A DNA stretch of 42,653 bases from a filamentous cyanobacterium Phorm 6 (GTDB lineage Bacteria > Cyanobacteriota > Cyanobacteriia > Cyanobacteriales > Microcoleaceae): NCBI GenBank assembly GCA_003003725.1, contig PVWI01000009.1, positions 1 through 42,653 of the forward strand, in the 5' to 3' direction. The translations under genes were made by a program, and so were the position numbers. This document shows, one piece after another, positions 22,191 through 31,062 of the stretch (positions within the stretch are counted from its first letter, which is position 1; each line of letters opens with the position of its first letter). The notes below the pieces were generated by a model, which did no database searches, was not told where the DNA came from, and was given only the letters and a program-made list of their open reading frames with translations.

Positions 22191-24518
22191 ATGCCCACAA
22201 AAACAGCATCCCGAAGCCGAAGCCAGGGAAATTACATCACCCCTAACACAGCCGAGGGCAAGAAAATCCTCAACTACCTAAGAAATCGCTGCGAGAAAGC
22301 TTTAGATTACTGCCAGGAAAATGGACTCACCAGCGTAGAAGATTTTGCCGATGCAATTGAAGAACTAACGGAAGCCGATGGCAAACCTGGCATTAGCGTG
22401 GAGGTCAAGCACAACGGACTCGTCCTCAGTTTGAGCGATCGACCTGAGTACGGCTCTACCACAGGAAAATACATGATGGAACACTTGGGAGAGCCAGACG
22501 ACTACCGATTTACTAAAACAGGAATTGAAGCATTACTCGATTCACCTCGAACTAAAACAAGGTCTAAAAAAGACAATTTACTAGATGAATTGGATGATGA
22601 GCAACCCTCCCCCAAGTCTAAATCTAAAGCTGCAACTAAGTCTAAAAAAGACGATTTACTAGATGAGTTAGAGGATGATGAACCATCGCCCCGATCGAAA
22701 TCTAAAGCCAATATCAAATCGAAAAAAGATGAAATAGAAAATTCGGATGACGACGAGCCATCACCCAACTCTCAAACCAAAAGAAGATCCCGAAAAGATG
22801 ACGTAGAGGAGTTGGAGTCGGAAGAACCACTGGTTAAATCTAAAGCCTTAAGCCGCTCTCCGAGAGATGAGCTAAGTCAGTTAGATGAGTTTGAACTCGA
22901 AGCACCTAAACCCAAAGCTAAGTCTCAAACTAAAAGCCACATTCAAAACTCTGAGCGAGAAGATTTGGAAGAAGAAGAATTATCAGCTAAATCCCAAACC
23001 AAAAGAAAACTTCAGACAGATGAACCGGTAGAAATTGCTGAATCCTTAGCAGTCACACCTTCCAAAACCAGAACTAGCCAACAGCGACCTCAAGGCAAAA
23101 AATCAAACGACCAGAACATCGATAGTATCCTCGATGCTGCTGTACAAGTCAGTGGTAGAACAGCCATTTCTGGAAGTGAGGTAGAAGGTACAACTGTCAG
23201 CGGCATGAGTGCTCAAGTTGCGGTTCTCGCTACTCTGATTGGCAAAAAAGCAGCTTCTCAAATTATAGAAGCTGCTCTTGGGGCTGGAAAAGAGCGCCAA
23301 GTTGCCGATATTGTCAAAAGGCTCAAAGCTCAAAGCCAACGGGCTGACTCCCTCTCCCAGCGAGTTACCAACTTGGTTGAAGCGGATTCAATTGCAGATG
23401 CAACGGTTGAATCAGAAGCTTTACCAATAGCTGAACCGGAGGCAGAACCGGAACACAACATCTTACCTGATCCGGATGCCGAACTTGTGTCAACACCCGG
23501 TATGCTCTTAGCTAAAGCTGTTAGCAAAGTCCACGGAAAAGTTGATAAAATTTCCGGCAGTGTGAGAGACAACAATTCTGAAAAAACGGCTTCTATTAAG
23601 ATTGACACAGAGGCGAGTTTTGAAGAACAGCTCGTACAAATAAATGAAGCACTCAACCGACTTGAAAAGCGACTCGATACCCTAGAACAACGAATAGAAG
23701 CTTTAGAGAACAAACTTTCTCTTCAAAAAAGCGAGACAGGCGTTCAAGCTGGCGAGGCAAAATTAGAACCACCCGACAGCTCAAGTCCATCCCTCAGCGA
23801 CCAATTCGTACAAAACGCAACAGAAATAGGTGAAACAATTTCATTAGAATCAACAATCCCAGCTAGCAGCGCTAACGCTACTGCTAAAAAAATCACTGTG
23901 ACAGCCCAAAATCTTACTCAGGACTCCCAACTTGCAGCAACACTGGCAAAAATTTACAGCTTAGCTGAAGAAGAAGCAAATGCGGAAGGCATTGCATTAG
24001 AAGATGGCGTTGATTTGGGAGAAGCCAAACTTTATGTAACAAATTTTGACTCTTCTACCGCTGTAAGCTTAAAAACTAAGGAAGGCGAGGAAATGTTCTC
24101 AGCAGTACAGGATAAAACTGGAGAATGGAAAGTGACAAACGACTTCTTGAAACCTGAAGAAAAAGAAGAACTCGACCGCTTAAAGATTTTTCAACAAGCT
24201 GTCAACCAAGAACGTTTAGCTGAAATGGTAAAGAGAAGCAATCAAGATGAAGTGAGCTTTACCGATTCCCAGGGCTCGCGCCTCGACTTTGAAGTCGAAT
24301 TCAGCGATAAATCCAAGTCGAAGGGTACTGTCAAAGGCTTTAATTCTCACAGCGAGATAGTTTTTGAGGCCAGCCTCCAAAAAGGTAATGTTGAGGTACT
24401 TTTGTGCGACATTCCACCAGAAGTAGTAGAAAATCTCCTATCCCAACAGCAACTTGCTCAAAACCAGAACTCCAACAAGCAGGAAGCGAGAAAAACTGAG
24501 GCCGAGATGGAAATTTGA
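22191..24518 (+). CDS. Large charged coiled-coil protein of unknown function
   Basis: A 775-aa protein without a recognised family. Residues about 20-120 look folded (YLRNRCEKALDYCQENGLTS; LSDRPEYGSTTGKYMMEHLG). Residues 120-300 are highly charged, with three to four 26-residue repeats of the SKKDDLLDELEDDEPSPRSK type. Residues about 325-390 are helical (QVAVLATLIGKKAASQIIEA; GKERQVADIVKRLKAQSQRA). A coiled coil spans about 475-512 (NEALNRLEKRLDTLEQRIEA). The end (about 575-775) is a mixed domain with LDFEVEFSDKSKSKGTVKGF. No signal peptide or membrane span, so cytoplasmic. It lies between the polymerase-like gene and the T4SS genes with the same upstream palindrome as both. A scaffold or partner of the polymerase or secretion apparatus is a guess from position only. 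Confidence 0.6.
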   Translation: MPTKTASRSRSQGNYITPNTAEGKKILNYLRNRCEKALDYCQENGLTSVEDFADAIEELTEADGKPGISVEVKHNGLVLSLSDRPEYGSTTGKYMMEHLGEPDDYRFTKTGIEALLDSPRTKTRSKKDNLLDELDDEQPSPKSKSKAATKSKKDDLLDELEDDEPSPRSKSKANIKSKKDEIENSDDDEPSPNSQTKRRSRKDDVEELESEEPLVKSKALSRSPRDELSQLDEFELEAPKPKAKSQTKSHIQNSEREDLEEEELSAKSQTKRKLQTDEPVEIAESLAVTPSKTRTSQQRPQGKKSNDQNIDSILDAAVQVSGRTAISGSEVEGTTVSGMSAQVAVLATLIGKKAASQIIEAALGAGKERQVADIVKRLKAQSQRADSLSQRVTNLVEADSIADATVESEALPIAEPEAEPEHNILPDPDAELVSTPGMLLAKAVSKVHGKVDKISGSVRDNNSEKTASIKIDTEASFEEQLVQINEALNRLEKRLDTLEQRIEALENKLSLQKSETGVQAGEAKLEPPDSSSPSLSDQFVQNATEIGETISLESTIPASSANATAKKITVTAQNLTQDSQLAATLAKIYSLAEEEANAEGIALEDGVDLGEAKLYVTNFDSSTAVSLKTKEGEEMFSAVQDKTGEWKVTNDFLKPEEKEELDRLKIFQQAVNQERLAEMVKRSNQDEVSFTDSQGSRLDFEVEFSDKSKSKGTVKGFNSHSEIVFEASLQKGNVEVLLCDIPPEVVENLLSQQQLAQNQNSNKQEARKTEAEMEI
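22558..22770 (+). repeat. 78-bp in-frame tandem repeats in the 775-aa gene
   Basis: (A/G)(A/G)(G/A)TC(T/G)AAAAAAGA recurs at about 22560, 22637 and 22715, each followed by an acidic GATGAA-rich stretch and a SPxSK-type segment. The period is 78 bp (26 codons), with divergence in the third copy. Confidence 0.7.
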
Positions 24519-24538
24519 AATAACTTATTTCACTTGCA

Positions 24539-24555
24539 CCCTCCAAATGGAGGGG
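24539..24555. promoter_or_regulatory. Palindrome CCCTCCAAATGGAGGG
   Basis: Third strong member of the shared palindrome set, 100 bp before the pilin-like gene and followed by TCATTGTCAC. It also lies just after the 775-aa stop, so a terminator role is an alternative. Confidence 0.5.
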
Positions 24556-24654
24556 GTCATTGTCACTCTCAAAAATCACCGTATTTGGTGATTTTGCGGG
24601 CATTAGATGCAACTAAAATTGGCATTAAAGCACTAATTTAATCGAGATAGTGAC

Positions 24655-25269
24655 ATGGCTACTTACTTAGAGCAAACAAGAACTGAACGAAATCGTAACT
24701 CATTATTACGCTGGTTAAAACAACAGAAAATTCAAGTGGGCGACATTCCCTTCCTCGGCATTTGCCTAGCCTCACTCATCTACTTCAGCCTTCACGACCC
24801 GCTCCTAATAACAACTTTAGGCTGCTCCAGCATAGTCTTTTTGAGTTTGTGGCACACCGCTAAAGCAATCCCAATTGTAGAGCGATATATCGGCTGCAAA
24901 ATTCGATTTTGGCACATTACCACTGCCATCATCACCTCCACTGCACTGTGCTCCGTACTCGATTCCCCCGCCAACGCCATCTTCCTCTCCGGCTTAGAAG
25001 AATTCATGAAAGAGCTAGCAGAAGGAGCCTCTTCAGCGGGAGGCGAAGCCATTGATCCCGAGGTCATCGAACTGATTTTTAACCTCATTCGTGGTGCTTT
25101 TCTTTTGTTAGTAGCATCCGCGTCTCTTTTTGCTTACAACCAAGCGCAACAAGGTAATGACTGGCGACCAATTGTTACCCAAGTTGCCTTAGCTTTTGCC
25201 ATTGTAATTGCCATTGACGTAATAACTTTCCTCTTCATTGGCAATGGCGGTGGCGGAGGTGGAGCTTAG
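24655..25269 (+). CDS. VirB2/TrbC-like pilin precursor
   Basis: A 204-aa membrane protein at the head of the T4SS genes. The first 105 residues include two hydrophobic spans (about 33-50 and 52-72). They end in a signal-peptide-like stretch ITTAIITSTALCSVLDSPANA with a plausible cleavage site after ANA (about residue 107). The remaining roughly 97 residues have the two-helix plan of VirB2/TrbC pilins: VIELIFNLIRGAFLLLVASA, a short polar loop, then VALAFAIVIAIDVITFLFIG, and a GGGGGG tail. VirB2 pilins form the conjugative pilus. The long N-terminal extension is unusual. Gene order (before VirB4) supports the call, but sequence similarity alone would not prove it. Confidence 0.6.
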   Translation: MATYLEQTRTERNRNSLLRWLKQQKIQVGDIPFLGICLASLIYFSLHDPLLITTLGCSSIVFLSLWHTAKAIPIVERYIGCKIRFWHITTAIITSTALCSVLDSPANAIFLSGLEEFMKELAEGASSAGGEAIDPEVIELIFNLIRGAFLLLVASASLFAYNQAQQGNDWRPIVTQVALAFAIVIAIDVITFLFIGNGGGGGGA

Positions 25270-25343
25270 GGAAGAGGGGAATGCGAGAGTGGGAGAGGAG
25301 GAGAGGGGGAGAAGTTTGAAAACTTGCAACAACCCGATAAAAA

Positions 25344-25597
25344 CTAGAGGGCTTCAACATCAGCTTCAGCTTCAGAATCACTTAATTTGGATACAAAGCT
25401 CCTTCATAACGCCGTTTACGCCATGCCTCAGACAAATTGGCACAAACAGAAGGCGAAGATCGACGAATTTGATCGGTCAATGAATATCGTTTCTCAACAG
25501 GAAACTTTTTAGAGAGTTCAAAAATCTGCATAGCCACATCTAATGCAAGTTGATACACTTCTAAATCTCGGTGGGATTGAATTGGTTTTCTGTTCAT
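25344..25597 (-). pseudogene. Four-helix-bundle (S23-type) gene, frameshifted and truncated
   Basis: From ATG 25597 the minus strand encodes MNRKPIQSHRDLEVYQLALD, then QIFELSKKFPVEKRYSLTDQ and IRRSSPSVCANLSEAWRKRR. This matches the four-helix-bundle/23S intervening-sequence protein family (usual length about 120 aa). The frame then ends early (YEGALYPN, stop at 25382). Adding one base near 25396 restores AFVSKLSDSEAEADVEAL, the expected continuation, but that frame also stops at 25344. The gene is broken twice relative to the family. It lies antisense between the pilin-like and virB4 genes, flanked by purine-rich (25266-25312) and pyrimidine-rich (25631-25657) tracts that are roughly complementary, suggesting an inserted cassette. 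Confidence 0.75.
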
Positions 25598-25663
25598 TTC
25601 AAACTCTAATTTCTTAACTCCACTTTCTATTATCCCCTCTCCCTCTCCCCCTCCCCTATTACC

Positions 25664-28600
25664 ATGCTTAAAGACCCAGATAAAGACTTTATTTCCGTCA
25701 ATAAAATTATTGGCAAACAAGCCAGCATCGGTATTATTCCAGCGGAACAGCTAATTCCGTGGATGCTAATCACCGTAGTTTCCTACATCCTCACCAACGG
25801 CTTACTCAGCTTAGGAATGCCTTGGTTTTTCACCACTACTTTCTGGCTAATTGTAAGCTGGTGGCTCCTGACAGGTAACAAACCTCACCTTTTTGTAGAC
25901 AGATTTAGACCTCCGCCGGGGAACGAGTGGTACAACGGCAATCTTTTATACCTTTCTCCCCTTCCCGAACACCGACCAAACCCGATTCGCCACCGAATCA
26001 GCGATTCACAAGTGCGAGTCAAACTTAAACCCAAACTTGCTCCCAATCAACAAGGAGGTAACAGCCGACTTATGCCCTTCCAAAACTACCAAAACCTCCT
26101 GTGTTTAGTGACTGTCAAAAAGGATGGTCGAGAAGTTTCTGGTTACTTACTGAATGAAGGCAGTCAATATCAAATTGTATTCGGATTCGAGACGGCTGGC
26201 TTTCACAACATCCTGTACCGCCAGGAAGTAAATAATGCAGCTACCGCCTTAGAAGAAGGGCTAAAAGATATTCCCCCAGGCGAAAAAATGACCTTTCACA
26301 CCGGCTGCTACAGCAGCGATTGCCTTCGCCAGCAACAGTTAACTGAATTGGCTGACAACTGTCACCTCAAACCCATTTCTGTACTCGTTCGTAACGAACA
26401 GAAACGCATTCAAGAACTCAACTTAGCAGGTTCCCGACAAATGTGGAACCAAACTATTTTCTGCACTTGGACATTCAACGCTCAATCTGGCTCCAAATCC
26501 AATGACCCTCTGAGCAAATTCATCAATGGAATTGTCAACACAGCCAACAGCATTGCTGCACAATTTACAGGCAACGAGCGCATCTACTCTGAACGTTTTT
26601 ACAAACAACTGCTGCTCGACGCTTTCGAGCAAGGATACATCCGTTGGGAACTCTTGCTAAACACCAAAATCGGACTGGAAATTCAACCCATGAATGCCCG
26701 TTCGCTGTGGGGGTGGCTGTGGCAAAAATTCAACAGCGCACCCGTACCCCCTATCCCCCAACTTCTCACCTTAAAAGAAACCGCGTCGGACTACCAACTA
26801 ACCGAAACCATCAACAGTCACAAACACGCCTGCACCATTTTAATTGAAGGTATGAGCGGTCGTTCGAGCTGCCCAGAACACAGAAAAGCTAGCTCACGCA
26901 TTTTGCTTCCCGGCAGAAACGCAGAATGCGGCGTGCTCACAATGGAAGAGGGCCCCGGCGGCTGGCTCAATACCAGAGAGCAACTGCAATGGCTCTGGAA
27001 AATTATGAGCAACAGCTACGTCCGCGATACTGAAGCCGTTGTCGAAATTAGCGCCGCTCCCAACTTTATTATTCAAGACAACTTAGCAAGGCAAGCTAAA
27101 CAATCTAAAAGTGCCAAAAAACGCGCTTTAGAAAAAGGTCAAGGTCGCGATGTAGGAGCAGAAGTCAAACAGGAAGAATCCTTTGAAGCCCAGAAAAAAA
27201 TGTACAAAGGTGCAAGAGCAATTCACGCTGCTGTCACCTTCTTAGTCTACCGACCAACGCCGGAGCAACTAACACACGCTTGCCAAATACTCTCCCACAG
27301 CTTCGGCTCTGCCAAAGTATTAATAGAGCGCAATATTGCTTGGCAACTGTGGCTAGAAACTTTGCCCATTACTGTAAGCTGGCTGTTGCACAGCAGTTCG
27401 CTAATTAACGAACGCCGCCTCACCTTAGACACCGAAACTGTCCCCGGTATTTTGCCCTTAACTGCTGTAAGGGACATCGACTCAAAAGGAGTTGAATTCA
27501 TCACCAAAGGCGGCAAACCCGTGTACGTTGACCTCATGCACAACCAAACTAGCCGCGCCGTTATTACAGGTGAATCCGGTTGCGGTAAAAGCGTTGTAGG
27601 ATGGCGATTTGCGGTCGATGCAATAGCCGCTAATATCCCAGTAGTCGGTATGGACATCTCAGCAGGAAGCGGCAGTACCTTTGAGACAGCAGTGAAACTG
27701 TTAGGCGACGACGGTGCGTACTACGACATCACCTCTGGCAGCTCAAATCTACTCGAAATACCCGATTTGAGGCGTTTTGACAGAGAAGAGCGATCGCGCA
27801 GACTAGACCAATGGAAAGAGTTTATCAGAAAAGCGCTGACTATTATCAGCATGGGCAAAGTGCGCGACCCCAAACTAACGCAGCGAGTCGATGCCCTTTT
27901 GCTCCTCACTCTGAAAAAGTTTCTGGAAGATCCAGAAATCATCGAACGCTACAATACTGCCTTTGAAAAAGGCTGGAAATCGACCGAATGGCAAGAAATG
28001 CCAACCCTTACAAACCTCCTAAAGTTCTGCACAAAAGAGCAATTAAACCTGCAAAACTTTACCGACTTCGACCGCATTGCCATCAACCAAATTATCACTC
28101 AATCCAAGGCCTTACTAGCCTCACCTTTAGGGAAAGCAATTGGCAGACCGAGTACATTTTCACCCGAACCCGCTGTTAAGTTTTTTGCCCTTAGCGGTTT
28201 GGGTAACGAACAAGACCAATACCTGATGGCAATTAACGCCCACGCTGCTTGCATCCGCAACGCACTTTCTCACCCTAAAAGCCTATTTATCGGAGACGAA
28301 CTTTCGATTTTGTTTAAAAAAGACGGATTTGCTGAAGTAGTAGGCGAACTCTGTGCAGTGGGTAGAAAGAATGGCATTTCAGTGCTCTTGCTATCCCAAG
28401 ATATCGACAGTATTTGCGACTGTAGTGCGGGAACTATGATTATGCAAAACATGGTGTATCGAATTACCGGAAGATTGACATCAAACGGAGCCACTTCTTG
28501 GATCAAACGTTTGGGATATCCGGCTGAAATTATTAGCCAAAATGCCACAGAAGCTTTCCTTCCCAGAGCTGCCGACCTTTATTCAAATTGGCTAATTGAA

Positions 28601-28867
28601 AAAGGAGGTCGTTTCTGGCAAAGCCGATACTATCCAGGCGAAATGATATTAGCAAGTGTGGCTAACAATCAAGCTGAATTGATGGCTCGTGCGCGAGTTA
28701 TGGCTCAATATCCCAATACGGTAAAAGGGCAATTGCTAGCACTCAAACAATTTGCCTCTGAATATGTACAAGCCGTTAAAGAAGGACGTTCATTAACCAA
28801 TATTGGCAAGAATGCAGTCACTGATATCAATGGACACAAATCCCCTCAAGACCTCATGGCTAGCTAG
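25664..28867 (+). CDS. virB4: VirB4-type T4SS ATPase with VirB3-like N-terminus
   Basis: This 1067-aa protein has a Walker A GESGCGKS at 636-643 (K642) and a Walker B SLFIGDE with D878/E879. LLLSQDIDS just after matches the downstream sensor motif of VirB4/TraC ATPases, which power pilus assembly and substrate transfer. The N-terminus has two membrane segments (about 27-65, LIPWMLITVVSYILTNGLLS and FFTTTFWLIVSWWLL) followed by RFRPPPGNEW. That fits a fused VirB3/PrgI-like domain, common in systems lacking a separate virB3. Residues about 130-560 are the variable N-domain. It is the best-supported T4SS component in the window and anchors the assignment of its neighbours. Confidence 0.9.
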   Translation: MLKDPDKDFISVNKIIGKQASIGIIPAEQLIPWMLITVVSYILTNGLLSLGMPWFFTTTFWLIVSWWLLTGNKPHLFVDRFRPPPGNEWYNGNLLYLSPLPEHRPNPIRHRISDSQVRVKLKPKLAPNQQGGNSRLMPFQNYQNLLCLVTVKKDGREVSGYLLNEGSQYQIVFGFETAGFHNILYRQEVNNAATALEEGLKDIPPGEKMTFHTGCYSSDCLRQQQLTELADNCHLKPISVLVRNEQKRIQELNLAGSRQMWNQTIFCTWTFNAQSGSKSNDPLSKFINGIVNTANSIAAQFTGNERIYSERFYKQLLLDAFEQGYIRWELLLNTKIGLEIQPMNARSLWGWLWQKFNSAPVPPIPQLLTLKETASDYQLTETINSHKHACTILIEGMSGRSSCPEHRKASSRILLPGRNAECGVLTMEEGPGGWLNTREQLQWLWKIMSNSYVRDTEAVVEISAAPNFIIQDNLARQAKQSKSAKKRALEKGQGRDVGAEVKQEESFEAQKKMYKGARAIHAAVTFLVYRPTPEQLTHACQILSHSFGSAKVLIERNIAWQLWLETLPITVSWLLHSSSLINERRLTLDTETVPGILPLTAVRDIDSKGVEFITKGGKPVYVDLMHNQTSRAVITGESGCGKSVVGWRFAVDAIAANIPVVGMDISAGSGSTFETAVKLLGDDGAYYDITSGSSNLLEIPDLRRFDREERSRRLDQWKEFIRKALTIISMGKVRDPKLTQRVDALLLLTLKKFLEDPEIIERYNTAFEKGWKSTEWQEMPTLTNLLKFCTKEQLNLQNFTDFDRIAINQIITQSKALLASPLGKAIGRPSTFSPEPAVKFFALSGLGNEQDQYLMAINAHAACIRNALSHPKSLFIGDELSILFKKDGFAEVVGELCAVGRKNGISVLLLSQDIDSICDCSAGTMIMQNMVYRITGRLTSNGATSWIKRLGYPAEIISQNATEAFLPRAADLYSNWLIEKGGRFWQSRYYPGEMILASVANNQAELMARARVMAQYPNTVKGQLLALKQFASEYVQAVKEGRSLTNIGKNAVTDINGHKSPQDLMAS

Positions 28868-28901
28868 TTTTCCGTAAAATTTGTAGCAAGGAGAAAGCAC
28901 T

Positions 28902-29897
28902 ATGAAATCACCGAAATTACTTGTCAAAATTGCCCTCAGCATTCCTGCAATTTGGCTGAGCTTAATACTAAATTCTGTTGAAGCAAAAGCTCAAACATCT
29001 GACAGCAATCCGACTGCTACACAGCTTCCCAGCTTAAGCAATCCTAACAGCAGCACTTTCAACCGCTCTAGCTTCACAGTTCCCAATCAACAAATAGAAA
29101 GCCAAATCCAACAATCAGCTAATAACTTCTTGAGCAACCAGAAAGAAATAGGAGGTATAGAAAACACAATTAGCGGCATAACAGGCGAAATTTCAGATAC
29201 CATCTCCACCATCTCCGACAGCATCTCAGGCATCTGGGACAATTTGTTAAACAAAGTCGAAAAATTCAGCAGTGAAATAGAGTCAACCCTCTCTTCATTC
29301 CTGGGAGAACTGAAAGTTCCAGACCTAAAAGAAGCAGTTAAAAGCATAATGGACGGCAACACCTCCGAAAGCGAAGGGACAAAACTATCCGCTGCTTTAG
29401 AGAAGAGACCGCAAGATTCTTACAGCCTCAAAGAGAATACCGCAGAACTCGCAGAAAGAGAAAGTGCTGTCAGTGAAGCCAATAAAGCCACTCTCAGTAA
29501 AGAAGCTCAACAAAAGCAAGCTCAGATGAAAGAAATTGTCCAACAAAACGTAGAGAAAACTAATCGCGAGAGCCAAAATTCAATGGAATTGGGTGCTGAT
29601 TCAGAAGGTCAAGATGTCACACAGAACATTATGAGAAACATATCTCAACAAAGTGCGATCGCAGCTAAGCAAGCAGCCTTATCAGCAGAAAATCAAAGTG
29701 CTTTAGTCATGCAGGGCCAGCAAGCTCAAATCGATCGCAGTTTTGCCAACATTCTCAATGCTCAACAAGCTGAAGAACTCAACGAAATTAACACAGCCCA
29801 GAGACGGCAGGATGCTGCGGCGGCTACCGCTTCTTCTACTCAAGCCGGACTGTTTCAAATGCCGGGAGGCATCACCTTGGGGGCAAGCAAAGACTGA
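28902..29897 (+). CDS. Secreted VirB5/TrbJ-like T4SS protein
   Basis: A 331-aa protein with a good ribosome binding site (AAGGAG). A signal peptide (residues 1-31: basic start, hydrophobic IALSIPAIWLSLILNSVEA, cleavage near AKA-QT) places it outside the cytoplasmic membrane. The rest is almost all helical and Ser/Gln/Glu-rich, with coiled-coil stretches (about 195-225 and 250-310). VirB5/TrbJ proteins are secreted helical pilus-tip proteins encoded between virB4 and virB6, which is exactly this position. Sequence motifs are weak, so the call rests on order, signal peptide and secondary structure. The virB6-like gene starts 24 bp later. Confidence 0.6.
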   Translation: MKSPKLLVKIALSIPAIWLSLILNSVEAKAQTSDSNPTATQLPSLSNPNSSTFNRSSFTVPNQQIESQIQQSANNFLSNQKEIGGIENTISGITGEISDTISTISDSISGIWDNLLNKVEKFSSEIESTLSSFLGELKVPDLKEAVKSIMDGNTSESEGTKLSAALEKRPQDSYSLKENTAELAERESAVSEANKATLSKEAQQKQAQMKEIVQQNVEKTNRESQNSMELGADSEGQDVTQNIMRNISQQSAIAAKQAALSAENQSALVMQGQQAQIDRSFANILNAQQAEELNEINTAQRRQDAAAATASSTQAGLFQMPGGITLGASKD

Positions 29898-29920
29898 AAT
29901 TACAACAAGGAGACACCGCG

Positions 29921-31006
29921 ATGCTAATACAATTTATTGCCCAAACTAGCACAGCAGGACAAGCCCTGGACACTCTATCTGATGCCATAGAAGTCTCTCA
30001 AAAAACCGTCGAATCGTGGAATTTAGTTTGGTTTAACACCTTCAACACTCAAGAATCCTCTCTCTGGATTGCCTTAGTCAAACTAGGACTAATTCTGGCG
30101 GGAATATCTGTTACTTACCTCGCTGTTACCAGTGGCAAAGAAATCATCGAAAAACAGTCTTGGTCAGAGCTAGTAGCCATGTTTATCTGGCCGCTTGTGA
30201 TTGTAGTATTTCTCAGTAACAACGGTAAAGTCTTAGCTGAGAGCATCAAATTCATCAAAGCTGTAGGCAGCACTCAAGTGCAAGAAATTATGAAGATTCA
30301 AGTCGGAGAAATGACCTTCAGAACTGCCCTGAGCGACGTTAACCTCACCAGTGCTGGAAAAGAAGAGATTGAGAAACTCTACAGCGAATGTCAGGGCAAA
30401 GTTGGATCAGCTTTAGTGGAATGCTGGAACAGCAAAAAACAGCCAGCTCAACAAATCCTTCAGGCAGCCGAACAGCAAAATGGAGGACCTCTCACAAGCT
30501 TGCAGCGATTTGTCGAAAACTTAGGCAATGTTGCCAATCTTCAGGATATAGGAAATGGCGATTTTGCAGGACAAGTTTTTAGGTCTACTGTCTTGCCTAT
30601 CATTCGCTTAATTCTTAGAGCAGTACAGTGGGCATTTGTCAATATTTTAGAAGCAGCATTGTTGCTAACAGCTCTATTCGGACCGATTGCAATGGGCTTG
30701 TCGCTGCTGCCGCTGCAAGGAAAACCCATCTGGGCTTGGTTAATAGGATTTATGTCGTTATTTGGAGTGCAATTGGGCTACAACATCGTCGTTGGCTTAG
30801 TCGCCATAGTGATTGTCAAATCTGATGCAGAGCTAGTTACAGATATCGCCTTTTTATTCTTTTTAGCTGTGTTTTCTCCCATTCTTGCCGTGTTAATAGC
30901 CAAGGGTGGAGGAACTGCTTTGTACAGTGCGATCGCCAATAGCACCAAACAGCTTACAGATATTGCCAGTAACGCGATTGGTCTTGTTGCCGGAAAACTC
31001 CTTTAG
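29921..31006 (+). CDS. VirB6/TrbL-like inner-membrane T4SS protein
   Basis: A 361-aa polytopic membrane protein with AAGGAG 9 bases before the ATG. Hydrophobic segments are at about 45-70 (LIKLGL-type ILAGISVTYLAV), 82-100 (LVAMFIWPLVIVVFLS), 225-265 (WAFVNILEAALLLTALFGPI) and 275-330 (GFMSLFGVQLGYNIVVGLVA; IAFLFFLAVFSPILAVLIA), with a polar region between. Several core segments and a GPIAMGL-type loop fit VirB6/TrbL, which forms part of the inner-membrane translocation complex. Position after the VirB5-like gene agrees. The VirB8-like gene starts 57 bp downstream. Confidence 0.7.
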   Translation: MLIQFIAQTSTAGQALDTLSDAIEVSQKTVESWNLVWFNTFNTQESSLWIALVKLGLILAGISVTYLAVTSGKEIIEKQSWSELVAMFIWPLVIVVFLSNNGKVLAESIKFIKAVGSTQVQEIMKIQVGEMTFRTALSDVNLTSAGKEEIEKLYSECQGKVGSALVECWNSKKQPAQQILQAAEQQNGGPLTSLQRFVENLGNVANLQDIGNGDFAGQVFRSTVLPIIRLILRAVQWAFVNILEAALLLTALFGPIAMGLSLLPLQGKPIWAWLIGFMSLFGVQLGYNIVVGLVAIVIVKSDAELVTDIAFLFFLAVFSPILAVLIAKGGGTALYSAIANSTKQLTDIASNAIGLVAGKLL

Positions 31007-31062
31007 GACTGAATTCGTCCACCCATACTGTCCAAATTTACCACTACTCAACATTAGAATTT

